From positions 1 to 24,421 of the forward strand of contig JBBRMF010000053.1 of NCBI GenBank assembly GCA_038230975.1: a stretch of DNA of 24,421 nt. The letters are read 5' to 3'. The stretch is from JANXVV01 sp038230975. Its GTDB lineage: Bacteria > Planctomycetota > Phycisphaerae > Tepidisphaerales > Tepidisphaeraceae. The notes below the pieces were generated by a model. The model saw only the letters and a list, made by a program, of their open reading frames with translations, was not told where the DNA came from and did not search any database. Position numbers and translations under genes: made by a program. Position 1 is the first letter of the stretch. The number at the start of each line of letters is the position of its first letter. Below, in pieces: positions 1 through 7,764 of the stretch.

Positions 1-97
1 ACTGGCTGCCTGGAGAAAGCCGTTTCATATCAAACTGTTCGCAAATTGAAAGCCAGTGTCAAGCGGGTGGTGAGAATTTACGTAATAAATTAAGATA

Positions 98-946
98 TCA
101 GTTCGAAATAAGGTGTACGTGACCGGCAATGACGCGGTGAAGCGTACGGCCTTCGCGCAGCATGAGGCGTCCCATGGAATCCAATCCCTCGCATTTACCC
201 GTCACCGGAGGATCGATGCCGCCGGGCGTGACACTTACAAGGCGTCCGACCAAGGCGTGATGTTCGTCGTACTGCCGAAGCAGCGATCCGAACAATCGCT
301 CATTTTGATGGGTCAGCATGTCGTGCAGGGCTCGCGCGATTGAGATCAGCACGTCATTCATATCCAACGATTTTCCGGCAAGCCATGACAACGAAGCCAT
401 GCGGTTTCGAAGTGCGGGCGGTGAATCTTCCCGGGCGACGTTCACGTTCATGCCGAGGCCGATCAGGTCTGCCTTATGCACACGTTCGCAAAGGAGGCCG
501 GCAAGTTTTTTTTCTTCGATGAGCAGATCGTTTGGCCATTTCAATTTCACCGGTGCGCCCGGCAACAATGCCGCCGTCGCCTCGCGCACGGCCAATCCCG
601 CGAGCAAAGGGATTTGATAAGGAGCCAGTTGTTCATTGATCGGAAATACAAATGTGACCGTAAGCACGCCAGACTGCGACCACCAGGAATTGGTTCCACG
701 CCCGCGACCCGCGGTCTGGCATCCGGTCAGAACGATGGCCGGGGCAAATAAATCTCCTCGCTTGCGAAGAACCGCGGCATGATCATTCGTGCTGCGCAGC
801 CGAGGAAACCAATGGAGCCGAAAAGGTTTGATTCCCTTCCGAAGACGTTCAAGATGAAATGATTCCGATCCCCTCCGCCCTGCTACTCCAGGGGGGAGGG
901 TTGGGGTGATGGTTTTTTTTTCTGCATTCGCTGGGTTCTTAGCCAT
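98..946 (-). CDS. birA: Biotin--[acetyl-CoA-carboxylase/pyruvate carboxylase] ligase (BirA/BPL family)
   Basis: The 282-residue protein activates biotin as biotinyl-AMP and attaches it to the acceptor lysine of biotin carboxyl carrier domains in the cytoplasm. Visible family motifs are STND (52-55), GRGRGTNSW in the biotin/AMP-binding loop (80-88), KWPND (136-140) and GLGMNVN (163-169). A small C-terminal SH3-like part follows. There is no N-terminal winged-helix domain, so this is a monofunctional ligase and not the E. coli-type repressor. It starts 12 nt after the pyruvate carboxylase stop, so the two are probably co-transcribed, and its likely substrate is encoded next door. Oddly, the first ~30 residues are low complexity and are encoded by a GC-rich hairpin that looks like an intergenic repeat. 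No later ATG precedes the STND motif, so the ATG at 946 is the best start available. Confidence 0.93.
   Translation of the reverse strand: MAKNPANAEKKTITPTLPPGVAGRRGSESFHLERLRKGIKPFRLHWFPRLRSTNDHAAVLRKRGDLFAPAIVLTGCQTAGRGRGTNSWWSQSGVLTVTFVFPINEQLAPYQIPLLAGLAVREATAALLPGAPVKLKWPNDLLIEEKKLAGLLCERVHKADLIGLGMNVNVAREDSPPALRNRMASLSWLAGKSLDMNDVLISIARALHDMLTHQNERLFGSLLRQYDEHHALVGRLVSVTPGGIDPPVTGKCEGLDSMGRLMLREGRTLHRVIAGHVHLISN
872..899. repeat. GC-rich hairpin inside the 5' end of the biotin ligase gene
   Basis: An 11-base arm at 872-882 (CCTCCGCCCTG) pairs with 889-899 (CAGGGGGGAGG) with one mismatch and a 6-nt loop. A similar pyrimidine-rich string with GGAGTA occurs around 7613-7634. The match suggests a dispersed repeat that has become part of the reading frame. 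Confidence 0.5.
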
Positions 947-958
947 GAGGACCGCAGG

Positions 959-3900
959 TTATCCTTCAAGGACTACAAGCAAATCCCGGGCCCCGACCAC
1001 CGCACCGGGTTTCACGAGCACATCGGCCACCTTCGCATCGCGCGGGCTGTAGACGGCGGTTTCCATTTTCATCGCTTCGATCGAAAGAAGTCGTTCGCCG
1101 CTCTTAACCGCCTGACCTTTTTTCACCGCGACGGTCGATACTTTCCCAGGCATCGGGGCGGGCACATGATCCGGATCGTCTGGATCGGCTTTGGGATGTT
1201 TGTGTAGATTTCCCTCAAGAGAGCGATCGGCAACGACCACCTCGCGCGGCTGCCCATTCAGTTCGAAGAAGATGGTGCGCGTTCCATCCTCGCGTGCTTC
1301 ACCGGTGGTGAGATACCGAATGATGAGCGTTTTGCCGGGTTCGATTTCCACGGAGATTTCTTCACCGCTTTGCAGCCCGTAGAAAAATGCGGTGGTGGGC
1401 AACACGCTCGTGTTGTCATACTCGTGCAGGTGCTTTTCGTAATCCTTGAAGACTTGCGGATAGAGCACATACGAAAGCACATCCTGCTCGCGCGGCTCAT
1501 GATGGACAAGCTTTTGGACTTCCTTGGCAGTGGCTCGGAAATCCACCTTCGGCATCTTTTCCCCGGGCCGGCCTTTGATTGGTTTTGCGCCGGCGGAATC
1601 GAGGATGATCTTTTGCAGCACTTTCGGGAATCCGCCCTCCGGCCAACCGATCGCCCCTTGCATCATCTCGACAATACTCTTGGGAAAGTTTAGCTTTGCC
1701 CCGGGAGAGAGCACATCCATTGCCGTCAGATTGTTGGTCACCATGAACAGCGCCATGTCACCGACCACTTTGCTCGAAGGCGTGACTTTCACGATATCGC
1801 CGAACAGTTCATTGACGGTCGCATACACATCCGCAATTTCGTGCCAGCGGCTTTCCAACCCCATGCTTTTGGCTTGCTGTCGCAGGTTGGTGTATTGGCC
1901 ACCGGGCATCTCGTGAAGATAGACCTCGGCTGTTCCGGCCTTCATTCCTTCTTCAAACGGATAGTAGAACTCGCGAACCGCTTCCCAATAGTCGCTGAGT
2001 TGATTCAGGGCATGGAGATCCAATCCGCTTTCGCGCGGGGTATTCTGCAGGGCTGCCACCAGCGAATTGAGGTTTGGTTGACTCGTCATGCCACTCATGG
2101 ATGCAAGGGCCGCATCGGCGATATCGACCCCGGCATCATTGGCGCGCAGAATGCTGCCCGCCTGGATACCGCTCGTATCGTGCGTGTGGAAATGAATCGG
2201 CACACCGATCTCATCGCGCAACGCTTTGACCAGTGCGTGGGCCGCATAGGGTTTGCAAAGCCCGGCCATATCCTTGATGGCCAGAATATGCGTCCCCATT
2301 TTCACGAGTTCCTTAGCCATCTTCACGTAATAATTCAGGCTGTATTTCGTCCGCTTTGGATCGAGAATATCACCGGTATAACAGATTGCGGCTTCGCAGA
2401 GGCTGTCGGTGTGCTCACAGACTGCCTCCATCGCCACCTTCATGTTTTCGGTTGAGTTCAGTGAATCAAAAATGCGGAATACATCCATCCCGAATTCCGC
2501 AGATTTCTTGGCGAACTCGACAACGACATTGTCAGGATAGTTGGTGTATCCGACCGCGTTGCTCGCCCGAAGCAGCATCTGGAAAAGGATGTTGGGAACT
2601 TTTTGACGCATTTGCGCCAGGCGATCCCACGGGTCTTCCTGCAGGAACCGCAGTGACGTATCAAACGTCGCTCCACCCCACATTTCCAGGCTAAACAGAT
2701 TTGGGGTCAGATGAGCGACCGCATCGGCGATATTCAGCAAATCGATCGTCCGCACGCGCGTCGCCAGTAACGACTGGTGTGCATCACGCATCGTGGTGTC
2801 GGTGAACATCAAACGCTTTTGCTTGCGCACCCATTCGGCGAATTTTTCAGGCCCAAGTTCCAGCAGTTTATTTCGCGTGCCGGGCGGGGGGGCTTGCACC
2901 TTCGGAAACTTGGGAATCACCGGAATCGGCATCACTTTTTTGGGATCAACCTTTCCTTTGACTTCCGCGCGGCCATTGACAATCACATTCCCCAGATAGC
3001 TGAGCAGTTTCGTGGCTCGATCTCTGCGATGCCGGAAATTAAAGAGTTCTGGTGTGTTATCGATGAACGTGGTGGTCGCATCCCCGGCGATGAACTGCGG
3101 GTGAAGGATGAGATTTTCAAGGAATGGGATGTTCGTCTTTACGCCGCGCACTCGAAATTCGCGCAACGCGCGATCCATGCGTTTAACGGCTTCGCCCATG
3201 TCCGAACCCCAGGCCGTGAGTTTCACGAGGAGGGAATCAAAGTACGGCGTAATCACCGCGCCGCTGAATGCACTTCCACCATCCAGGCGCACCCCAAAAC
3301 CTGCCGCCGATCGATAAGTCGTCAATCGCCCGTAGTCCGGAATGAAGTTGTTCTCCGGGTCTTCCGACGTGATTCGACATTGAATCGCCACGCCACGCGT
3401 TTGAATTTCATTTTGAGGTGGAATGTTGAGCGGTTTTTCGTGCAGCTTGTAACCCTGGCTGACCAGGATCTGGCTCTTGACGATGTCGATGCCGGTGACC
3501 ACTTCAGTCACCGTATGTTCGACCTGAATGCGCGGGTTCACTTCGATAAAGAAGAATTCCCCGCGGTCGGCATCCAGCAGAAATTCCACCGTGCCGGCGT
3601 GCGTGTAATTAACGCCTGAGCAAAGCCGTTTGGCGGCGTCGCAGATTTCTTCGCGCAGTTTGAGCGGCAAATCGATGCTTGGCGCAACTTCCACGACCTT
3701 CTGATGTCGGCGTTGTACGGAGCAATCCCGCTCCCACAGATGAACAAGGTTGCCGTGCCGATCGCCGAGAATCTGCACTTCGATATGCTTGGCCCGCGCG
3801 ATATAGCGTTCGACGAATACTTCCGACCGTCCAAAAGCAGCGCCGGCTTCTCGCTGGGCTTCTTCCAGCTTCCCCTGCAGTTCATCAGGTGATTTGACGA

Positions 3901-4414
3901 CGCGCATGCCGCGGCCACCCCCTCCGAAGCTCGCTTTGATGATGATTGGATAGCCGATCTCCTTGGCGGCGGCCTTCACTTTGGATAGCTCGGAAAGCGC
4001 GCCTTCAGTTCCCGGGACGGTGGGCACGTTAGTCTTTTGGGCGAGCTTCTTTGCTTCTGTTTTATCCCCGAACATTTCCAATAGTTCGGCCGACGGTCCA
4101 ATAAACTCGATCCCATTTTCCCGGCAGGCGCGGGCCAAATGAGCATTTTCCGATAAGAAGCCGTACCCCGGGTGAATCGCATCGACGCCATGCTCTTTGG
4201 CGACGGTGATGATGTTGTCGACGTTGAGATAGCCTTTGACAGGCTCCCCGCCTTCAGGTGGGCCGATCTGGTATGATTCGTCCGCTTTGAAGCGGTGAAG
4301 CGCAAATCGGTCTTCGTAGGTGTAGACGGCGACAGTCCCGAGCCCCAATTCGGTGGCAGCACGAAAGACTCGGATGGCAATTTCAGATCGGTTGCAGACC
4401 AGTAATTTTCGCAT
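959..4414 (-). CDS. pyc: Pyruvate carboxylase (single-chain, biotin-dependent)
   Basis: The 1151-residue enzyme carboxylates pyruvate to oxaloacetate using ATP and bicarbonate, the main anaplerotic reaction feeding the TCA cycle and gluconeogenesis. The length matches the usual single-chain enzyme (~1150). The order is biotin carboxylase (about 1-450, starting MRKLLVCNRSEIAIR, with a GGGGRGM glycine-rich ATP loop), then carboxyltransferase (from about 535, with DTTMRDAHQSL and the metal-binding HFHTHDTSG), then a biotin carrier domain at the C-terminus. The biotinylated lysine is in EAMKMET at residue 1116. The methionine at 4414 gives the canonical N-terminus; no strong Shine-Dalgarno sequence is visible. 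The biotin ligase gene lies directly downstream on the same strand. It is divergent from the YkgJ-type gene. Confidence 0.98.
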   Translation of the reverse strand: MRKLLVCNRSEIAIRVFRAATELGLGTVAVYTYEDRFALHRFKADESYQIGPPEGGEPVKGYLNVDNIITVAKEHGVDAIHPGYGFLSENAHLARACRENGIEFIGPSAELLEMFGDKTEAKKLAQKTNVPTVPGTEGALSELSKVKAAAKEIGYPIIIKASFGGGGRGMRVVKSPDELQGKLEEAQREAGAAFGRSEVFVERYIARAKHIEVQILGDRHGNLVHLWERDCSVQRRHQKVVEVAPSIDLPLKLREEICDAAKRLCSGVNYTHAGTVEFLLDADRGEFFFIEVNPRIQVEHTVTEVVTGIDIVKSQILVSQGYKLHEKPLNIPPQNEIQTRGVAIQCRITSEDPENNFIPDYGRLTTYRSAAGFGVRLDGGSAFSGAVITPYFDSLLVKLTAWGSDMGEAVKRMDRALREFRVRGVKTNIPFLENLILHPQFIAGDATTTFIDNTPELFNFRHRRDRATKLLSYLGNVIVNGRAEVKGKVDPKKVMPIPVIPKFPKVQAPPPGTRNKLLELGPEKFAEWVRKQKRLMFTDTTMRDAHQSLLATRVRTIDLLNIADAVAHLTPNLFSLEMWGGATFDTSLRFLQEDPWDRLAQMRQKVPNILFQMLLRASNAVGYTNYPDNVVVEFAKKSAEFGMDVFRIFDSLNSTENMKVAMEAVCEHTDSLCEAAICYTGDILDPKRTKYSLNYYVKMAKELVKMGTHILAIKDMAGLCKPYAAHALVKALRDEIGVPIHFHTHDTSGIQAGSILRANDAGVDIADAALASMSGMTSQPNLNSLVAALQNTPRESGLDLHALNQLSDYWEAVREFYYPFEEGMKAGTAEVYLHEMPGGQYTNLRQQAKSMGLESRWHEIADVYATVNELFGDIVKVTPSSKVVGDMALFMVTNNLTAMDVLSPGAKLNFPKSIVEMMQGAIGWPEGGFPKVLQKIILDSAGAKPIKGRPGEKMPKVDFRATAKEVQKLVHHEPREQDVLSYVLYPQVFKDYEKHLHEYDNTSVLPTTAFFYGLQSGEEISVEIEPGKTLIIRYLTTGEAREDGTRTIFFELNGQPREVVVADRSLEGNLHKHPKADPDDPDHVPAPMPGKVSTVAVKKGQAVKSGERLLSIEAMKMETAVYSPRDAKVADVLVKPGAVVGARDLLVVLEG

Positions 4415-4507
4415 AGGAGCCCGTAGAATATTTTCAAAAAAACCAATCGCATTTTGAAGATGAATACGCGATTTGCAAGTTTGGCGATAACATCTGCAGA
4501 AAGAAGT

Positions 4508-4975
4508 ATGCCAGCGGACTTAAAAACATCCGTAATCGAAGCGGCGGGGCGTCCGGAGATACGCGCCGCGGTCGAAGAGCTCTATGCCGTTGTTCAGCGC
4601 GAGATTGATGCCCGCAAGCCCTTGTGTGTCATTTCCGGCAAATGCTGTCGATTTGAGGAATACGGCCATCGGCTCTTCGTGACAACGATCGAATTGGCTG
4701 CCTTTATCCATTCCGTGTCGGTGATGCCCGGTGGATGGGATGGCCTGGGGTGCCCGTTTCAGAAAAACAAACTTTGTTCGGTGCATCAGGTCCGGCCGTT
4801 CGGATGCCGTATGTTCTTTTGCGATCCGACCAGTTCAGAATGGCAAAACGGGCAATATGAGCGATTTCACGCGGATTTAAAGCATCTGCACGAATCGCTG
4901 GATGTCCCCTATTTTTATGTCGAATGGCGACAGGCTTTACGCGAGTGCCTGTTGGTCAAAGAAGATAACCTTTGA
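4508..4975 (+). CDS. YkgJ-family cysteine-cluster protein (putative metal-binding)
   Basis: This small cytoplasmic protein (155 residues from this start) has the cysteine pattern of the YkgJ/zinc-or-iron-chelating family: C40, C46, C47, C82, C90, C100 and C105. The last five sit in GKCCRF, CPF...LCSVHQVRPFGCRMFFCD. Family members are thought to bind Zn or an Fe-S cluster, but the biochemical role is poorly known. The start is uncertain. ATG 4508 follows the purine-rich AGAAAGAAG and leaves ~90 nt for divergent promoters towards pyc. In-frame ATG 4460 and TTG 4454 would add 16-18 residues of unremarkable sequence. The promoter of the next gene overlaps its stop codon. Confidence 0.85.
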   Translation: MPADLKTSVIEAAGRPEIRAAVEELYAVVQREIDARKPLCVISGKCCRFEEYGHRLFVTTIELAAFIHSVSVMPGGWDGLGCPFQKNKLCSVHQVRPFGCRMFFCDPTSSEWQNGQYERFHADLKHLHESLDVPYFYVEWRQALRECLLVKEDNL

Positions 4976-5001
4976 CAATCCACCACGCCGCTTGGTAAAT
5001 T
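4972..5001 (+). promoter_or_regulatory. Sigma70-like promoter for the small lipoprotein gene
   Basis: A perfect -35 box TTGACA (4972-4977) is followed after 18 nt by TAAATT (4996-5001). It overlaps the stop codon of the upstream gene and would give a leader of roughly 105 nt before the lipoprotein ATG at 5114. Confidence 0.55.
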
Positions 5002-5113
5002 AGTGAAACGCTTGCGATCGTTTGTACGGATGGAAGTCGATTGCAACCGTGTGCAGAGCAGGTTTCCGTACTCATTGATTCGCAACAGGACTACTCAACA
5101 GGAAGGCGAGGTC

Positions 5114-5377
5114 ATGAAGACTTCATCGATTTTCAAATCATTCGCGTTGGCTTTCGGACTCGGAAGTGCCTCGCTATTTAGCGGTGGCTGCTCGCATTCG
5201 GGCTTGGAATATGATTTCCTTGCCCCCCCGGCGTACAGCAGTTCAGAAAATACGCAACGCGGCTTGCGAAATGCTGCCTACGACTGGTCGCAGGCCATTG
5301 AAGACTTTGATCGACATGTCACGATGACCCGACCCACGGGAACCTTGACGTCATGGCATGTGTTCAACAGCGACTGA
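5114..5377 (+). CDS. Small hypothetical lipoprotein (87 aa)
   Basis: I do not recognise a family. The protein starts with a lysine-poor but hydrophobic signal sequence (MKTSSIFKSFALAFGLGSAS) ending in LFSGGC, so Cys26 could be lipidated. The lipobox is not ideal, with Ser rather than Leu at -3. The mature part of ~60 residues is polar, with a short stretch around YDWSQAIEDFDRHV that could form a helix. The ATG at 5114 is preceded by GGAAGGCGAGG, a strong ribosome binding site. A longer reading frame from 5003 exists but lacks this signal. The gene has its own promoter (4972-5001) and a strong terminator 21 nt after the stop, so it appears monocistronic and well expressed. It is probably exported to the periplasm or outer membrane; the function is unknown. 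Confidence 0.72.
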   Translation: MKTSSIFKSFALAFGLGSASLFSGGCSHSGLEYDFLAPPAYSSSENTQRGLRNAAYDWSQAIEDFDRHVTMTRPTGTLTSWHVFNSD

Positions 5378-5398
5378 TTCGATCTTTGCACCAAAACC

Positions 5399-5449
5399 GT
5401 GGACTCATTGCCCTTGTTAAGCTTGGGCAATGAGTCCACTGTTGTTTTC
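5399..5449 (+). terminator. Strong intrinsic terminator after the small lipoprotein gene
   Basis: A perfect 15-bp stem (GTGGACTCATTGCCC at 5399-5413 with its complement at 5425-5439) with an 11-nt loop is followed by TGTTGTTTT (5440-5448). It sits 21 nt downstream of the stop codon of the 87-aa lipoprotein. Confidence 0.85.
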
Positions 5450-5505
5450 GGGTTAGGAAGATTGCGGACGATCCAATGCGTATTGATCTGCGCTACCCTA
5501 AACTC

Positions 5506-5691
5506 TTATGACACCATTCTCAGATTGAGGTTGCGTCGATTCCAATGGCGAATCCTGATATGCCGGCTTTTGGCTGACTGCAGATGTTCCAGGTACTGCT
5601 GAAGCGCCGCCTCATCAAACTGAGCGAGGAACCGCGTTTGGGCGGTAGAATTGAGTATGCGAATTTCATCGATGAGTTGACGTTTAGACAT
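5506..5691 (-). CDS. Small conserved-looking hypothetical protein (61 aa)
   Basis: The predicted protein begins MSKRQLIDEIRILNSTAQ and continues with FLAQFDEAALQQYLEHL, a compact charged two-helix pattern. It resembles short hypothetical proteins I associate with planctomycete genomes, though no function is known to me. The C-terminal third is basic (RHIRIRHWNRRNLNLR). The start ATG at 5691 has GGAAAG about 10 nt upstream on the minus strand. It is isolated between the terminator of the lipoprotein gene and a divergent membrane-protein gene, which makes it unlikely to be a shadow frame. An overlapping frame (5520-5708 minus) lacks any such pattern. Confidence 0.6.
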   Translation of the reverse strand: MSKRQLIDEIRILNSTAQTRFLAQFDEAALQQYLEHLQSAKSRHIRIRHWNRRNLNLRMVS

Positions 5692-5857
5692 AACAGGTTA
5701 CTTTCCATAATCAGATTGACACTTCGTGCCGGATTGCGGCCTCGCAGAGCCGTAGATGATTCGTCCGAGGTTCAACTCGTAAGATCGGAAGACACTTGCC
5801 GCGAACTTGAGCGTTCGGGGTAAAACAAATCAACATCGGGAAACGAATACAATCGCT

Positions 5858-6592
5858 ATGGCAACCAGCCCGACTGAAATCAAGACCGCAGATTCCTCCC
5901 CGGCCGCCGACCCTTTGTCGAAATTGCACAAAATGTCGACCACCGCAGGACTCGCCAGCCAGCAGTATGTGGCCGTCAACATCGCCGCAGTCATGGCGGC
6001 GCTACTCGGGGTCGCAAGTGGATTGAGCGTCTTTTCTCCGCTGCTGTTGATGATCCCCATCGTCGGAACCATTGTGGCTCTGGCGGCATGGAGACAGATC
6101 AGCAACAGCAATGGCACTGAGACCGGAAAACCACTTGCAGCCATTGGGTTGCTCTTCTCACTGCTGATGGGTGGAGGAGTACTTGGGAAGGAAGTTCTCG
6201 ATCACACCAAGGCCCGCAGCGATGCGCGAGAGATGGAATCCGTCGTCGCTCGGCTCGACACGGCTATAAGGGCGGGGAAATACGATGCCGCGCATCAACT
6301 CTTTGATATTGAATTTCGTACGCGTGTGCCGCTGGAAGCGTTCCGATCTCGATGGGAATTATTCCAACGGTCAGAGGCGTCTGGTCCGCTGAAGTCGATG
6401 ACGTGGAATGAGGTGCTGCCGCAGTACGAAAAAATTGAAGGCGACACCACATTTGTCGGCGTCATTTTCGTCCGGGTGAAGTTCGATCGTTCCGAAGGGG
6501 CATTTACTTTCATTTTCCGAAGAGCTGGCGACGGTTGGCAAATCACCGGTATCCCGGATTTGTTCCCCACGGAACGTGCTTCGAAAAAATAA
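5858..6592 (+). CDS. Hypothetical membrane protein with DUF4190-like N-terminus (244 aa)
   Basis: I cannot assign a function. Residues ~38-80 form one or two hydrophobic segments (containing SVFSPLLLMIPIVGTIVALA) and ~92-111 form another (IGLLFSLLMGGGVLG). The spacing and the GLxFSLLxGGG-type motif recall DUF4190-type membrane domains. The C-terminal ~125 residues are soluble, with a pattern like small ligand-binding or NTF2-like stress-response domains (a helix AIRAGKYDAAHQLF, then strands ending DGWQITGI). The ATG at 5858 was chosen because the longer frame from 5807 adds residues with no helix or signal. It converges tail-to-tail with argC, with 7 nt between them. Confidence 0.72.
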   Translation: MATSPTEIKTADSSPAADPLSKLHKMSTTAGLASQQYVAVNIAAVMAALLGVASGLSVFSPLLLMIPIVGTIVALAAWRQISNSNGTETGKPLAAIGLLFSLLMGGGVLGKEVLDHTKARSDAREMESVVARLDTAIRAGKYDAAHQLFDIEFRTRVPLEAFRSRWELFQRSEASGPLKSMTWNEVLPQYEKIEGDTTFVGVIFVRVKFDRSEGAFTFIFRRAGDGWQITGIPDLFPTERASKK

Positions 6593-6599
6593 CTTTTTT

Positions 6600-7568
6600 T
6601 CAGGGCCACATTGCGGACGCTTCCAGTCCGGCGGTCTGGGGTAGATCCATCATCAAGTTGGCGTTCTGAACGGCCTGTCCGGCTGCGCCTTTTCCGAGGT
6701 TGTCGATCGCGGCGACGGCAATCACCACATTCCGCTCGGGGTCTGCCGTGTACGAGATGAAAAGCAGATTGGTGCCCAGGGCCCACTTGCTGTGCGGGGG
6801 TTTATCGACGATGCGAACGAACGGTTTGTCGGCGTAGAATTTTCGCGCCGCCGCGAGGCACTGCTCGGTGGTCGCCTTTCCCCGTCCATAACAAGTGGAC
6901 AATATCCCGCGCGTAATCGGCACCAGGTGCGGCGTAAACGTCAGGGACACCGCCTGCCCTCCGATCTCACCCAGCGCACTTTTCATCTCAGGGACATGCG
7001 CGTGTTTGAGAAGCCCGTAAGCCATCACATCTTCATTGACCTCGGCGAATCCAAAAGTGGATCCACCCCCGCGCCCCGCGCCGCTTACGCCGCTCATTGC
7101 GTTGATGATGATGCCGTCCCGCTCAATCAAATGGTTCGCCAGAAGCGGGGCTAGCGCTCCAATTGACGCTGCGGGATAGCAGCCGGGATTGGCGATGCGC
7201 GTACTCTGACGAATCCGCTCCGGCCAGACATCCGCCAATCCATAGGTCCACCCGTCGACAAATCGATGGTCGCCACCGATATCTACGATTTTCGTTTCAG
7301 CGGAAACCTGCGCCAGTCCGGCTTTCGATTCACCCGTCGGCAAAGAGGCAAAGAGAACGGCCAGCTTCGGGAGGGCCGCCGGATTCCACTTTTCGATCTG
7401 AAGATCACCCAACTTCCCGATGCTTGGGAATTTCTCGATGAGCCTCGATCCTGCACTGGATTCGCCCGCGACATAGACCACTTCAAACTGAGGATGCGAA
7501 GCACAAATCCGCAGCGCCTCACCGCCACCGTATCCAGAAACACCGACGATGCCGACAGGAATACTCAT
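6600..7568 (-). CDS. argC: N-acetyl-gamma-glutamyl-phosphate reductase
   Basis: The 322-residue enzyme carries out the third step of arginine biosynthesis, the NADPH-dependent reduction of N-acetyl-glutamyl-5-phosphate to the semialdehyde, in the cytoplasm. It shows the nucleotide-binding GVSGYGGGEALR (9-20), the active-site cysteine in NPGCYPA (Cys130), and TPHLVPITRG with His214. Its length fits the short (~310-345) ArgC group. No other arginine gene is adjacent, so the gene is separated from any arg operon. A -10-like GATAAT (7577-7582) with AAACAA/TTGTTT 16 nt away lies only 8 nt before the ATG, and no Shine-Dalgarno sequence is seen, so a leaderless transcript is possible. Confidence 0.96.
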   Translation of the reverse strand: MSIPVGIVGVSGYGGGEALRICASHPQFEVVYVAGESSAGSRLIEKFPSIGKLGDLQIEKWNPAALPKLAVLFASLPTGESKAGLAQVSAETKIVDIGGDHRFVDGWTYGLADVWPERIRQSTRIANPGCYPAASIGALAPLLANHLIERDGIIINAMSGVSGAGRGGGSTFGFAEVNEDVMAYGLLKHAHVPEMKSALGEIGGQAVSLTFTPHLVPITRGILSTCYGRGKATTEQCLAAARKFYADKPFVRIVDKPPHSKWALGTNLLFISYTADPERNVVIAVAAIDNLGKGAAGQAVQNANLMMDLPQTAGLEASAMWP

Positions 7569-7576
7569 ACCGGATG

Positions 7577-7604
7577 ATTATCGTGAGTGAACGGCTGAAA
7601 ACAA
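7577..7604 (-). promoter_or_regulatory. Candidate argC promoter (possibly leaderless)
   Basis: On the minus strand TTGTTT (complement of 7599-7604) is followed after 16 nt by GATAAT (complement of 7577-7582), ending 8 nt before the argC ATG. The weak -35 and the closeness to the start keep confidence low. Confidence 0.3.
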
Positions 7605-7631
7605 CTGACTCAACTCCCTCCCTCCGGAGTA

Positions 7632-7739
7632 GGGCTTGTTGAATTATTTAGCCGGGCCGCTTGCGGCCTGTGTCGAACCGCCTCAGATGGCAGCAGAACA
7701 CGGTTCGCAAGCGAATCGGCTAAATAATTCGACGAGCCC
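7632..7739. repeat. 108-bp imperfect palindromic intergenic element
   Basis: The outer 23 bases at 7632-7654 pair with 7717-7739 with two mismatches, both G-U compatible. Both arms contain GAATTATTTAGCCG or its complement. Inside are a small hairpin GCCGCTTGCGGC (7656-7667) and CGAACCG/CGGTTCG (7674-7680 with 7701-7707). GC-rich strings resembling the hairpin at 872-899 flank it. No coding capacity is convincing. It could be a REP/MITE-like repeat or a bidirectional terminator between the pseudouridine synthase and argC. Confidence 0.6.
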
Positions 7740-7764
7740 AGACCGGGGGAAGGGGACCAGAGGA

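Noticed and set aside
75..91. AATTTA-CGTAA-TAAATT hairpin just after the biotin ligase stop
   Set aside because: The stem is only 6 AT pairs with no T-run on the minus strand, too weak to call a terminator. The 7-bp ACTGGCT/AGCCAGT pair at 1-57 is likewise compatible with chance.
2777..3619. A 280-codon open frame on the plus strand
   Set aside because: It is fully inside the minus-strand pyruvate carboxylase gene, has no family motif, and is explained by the codon usage of the real gene.
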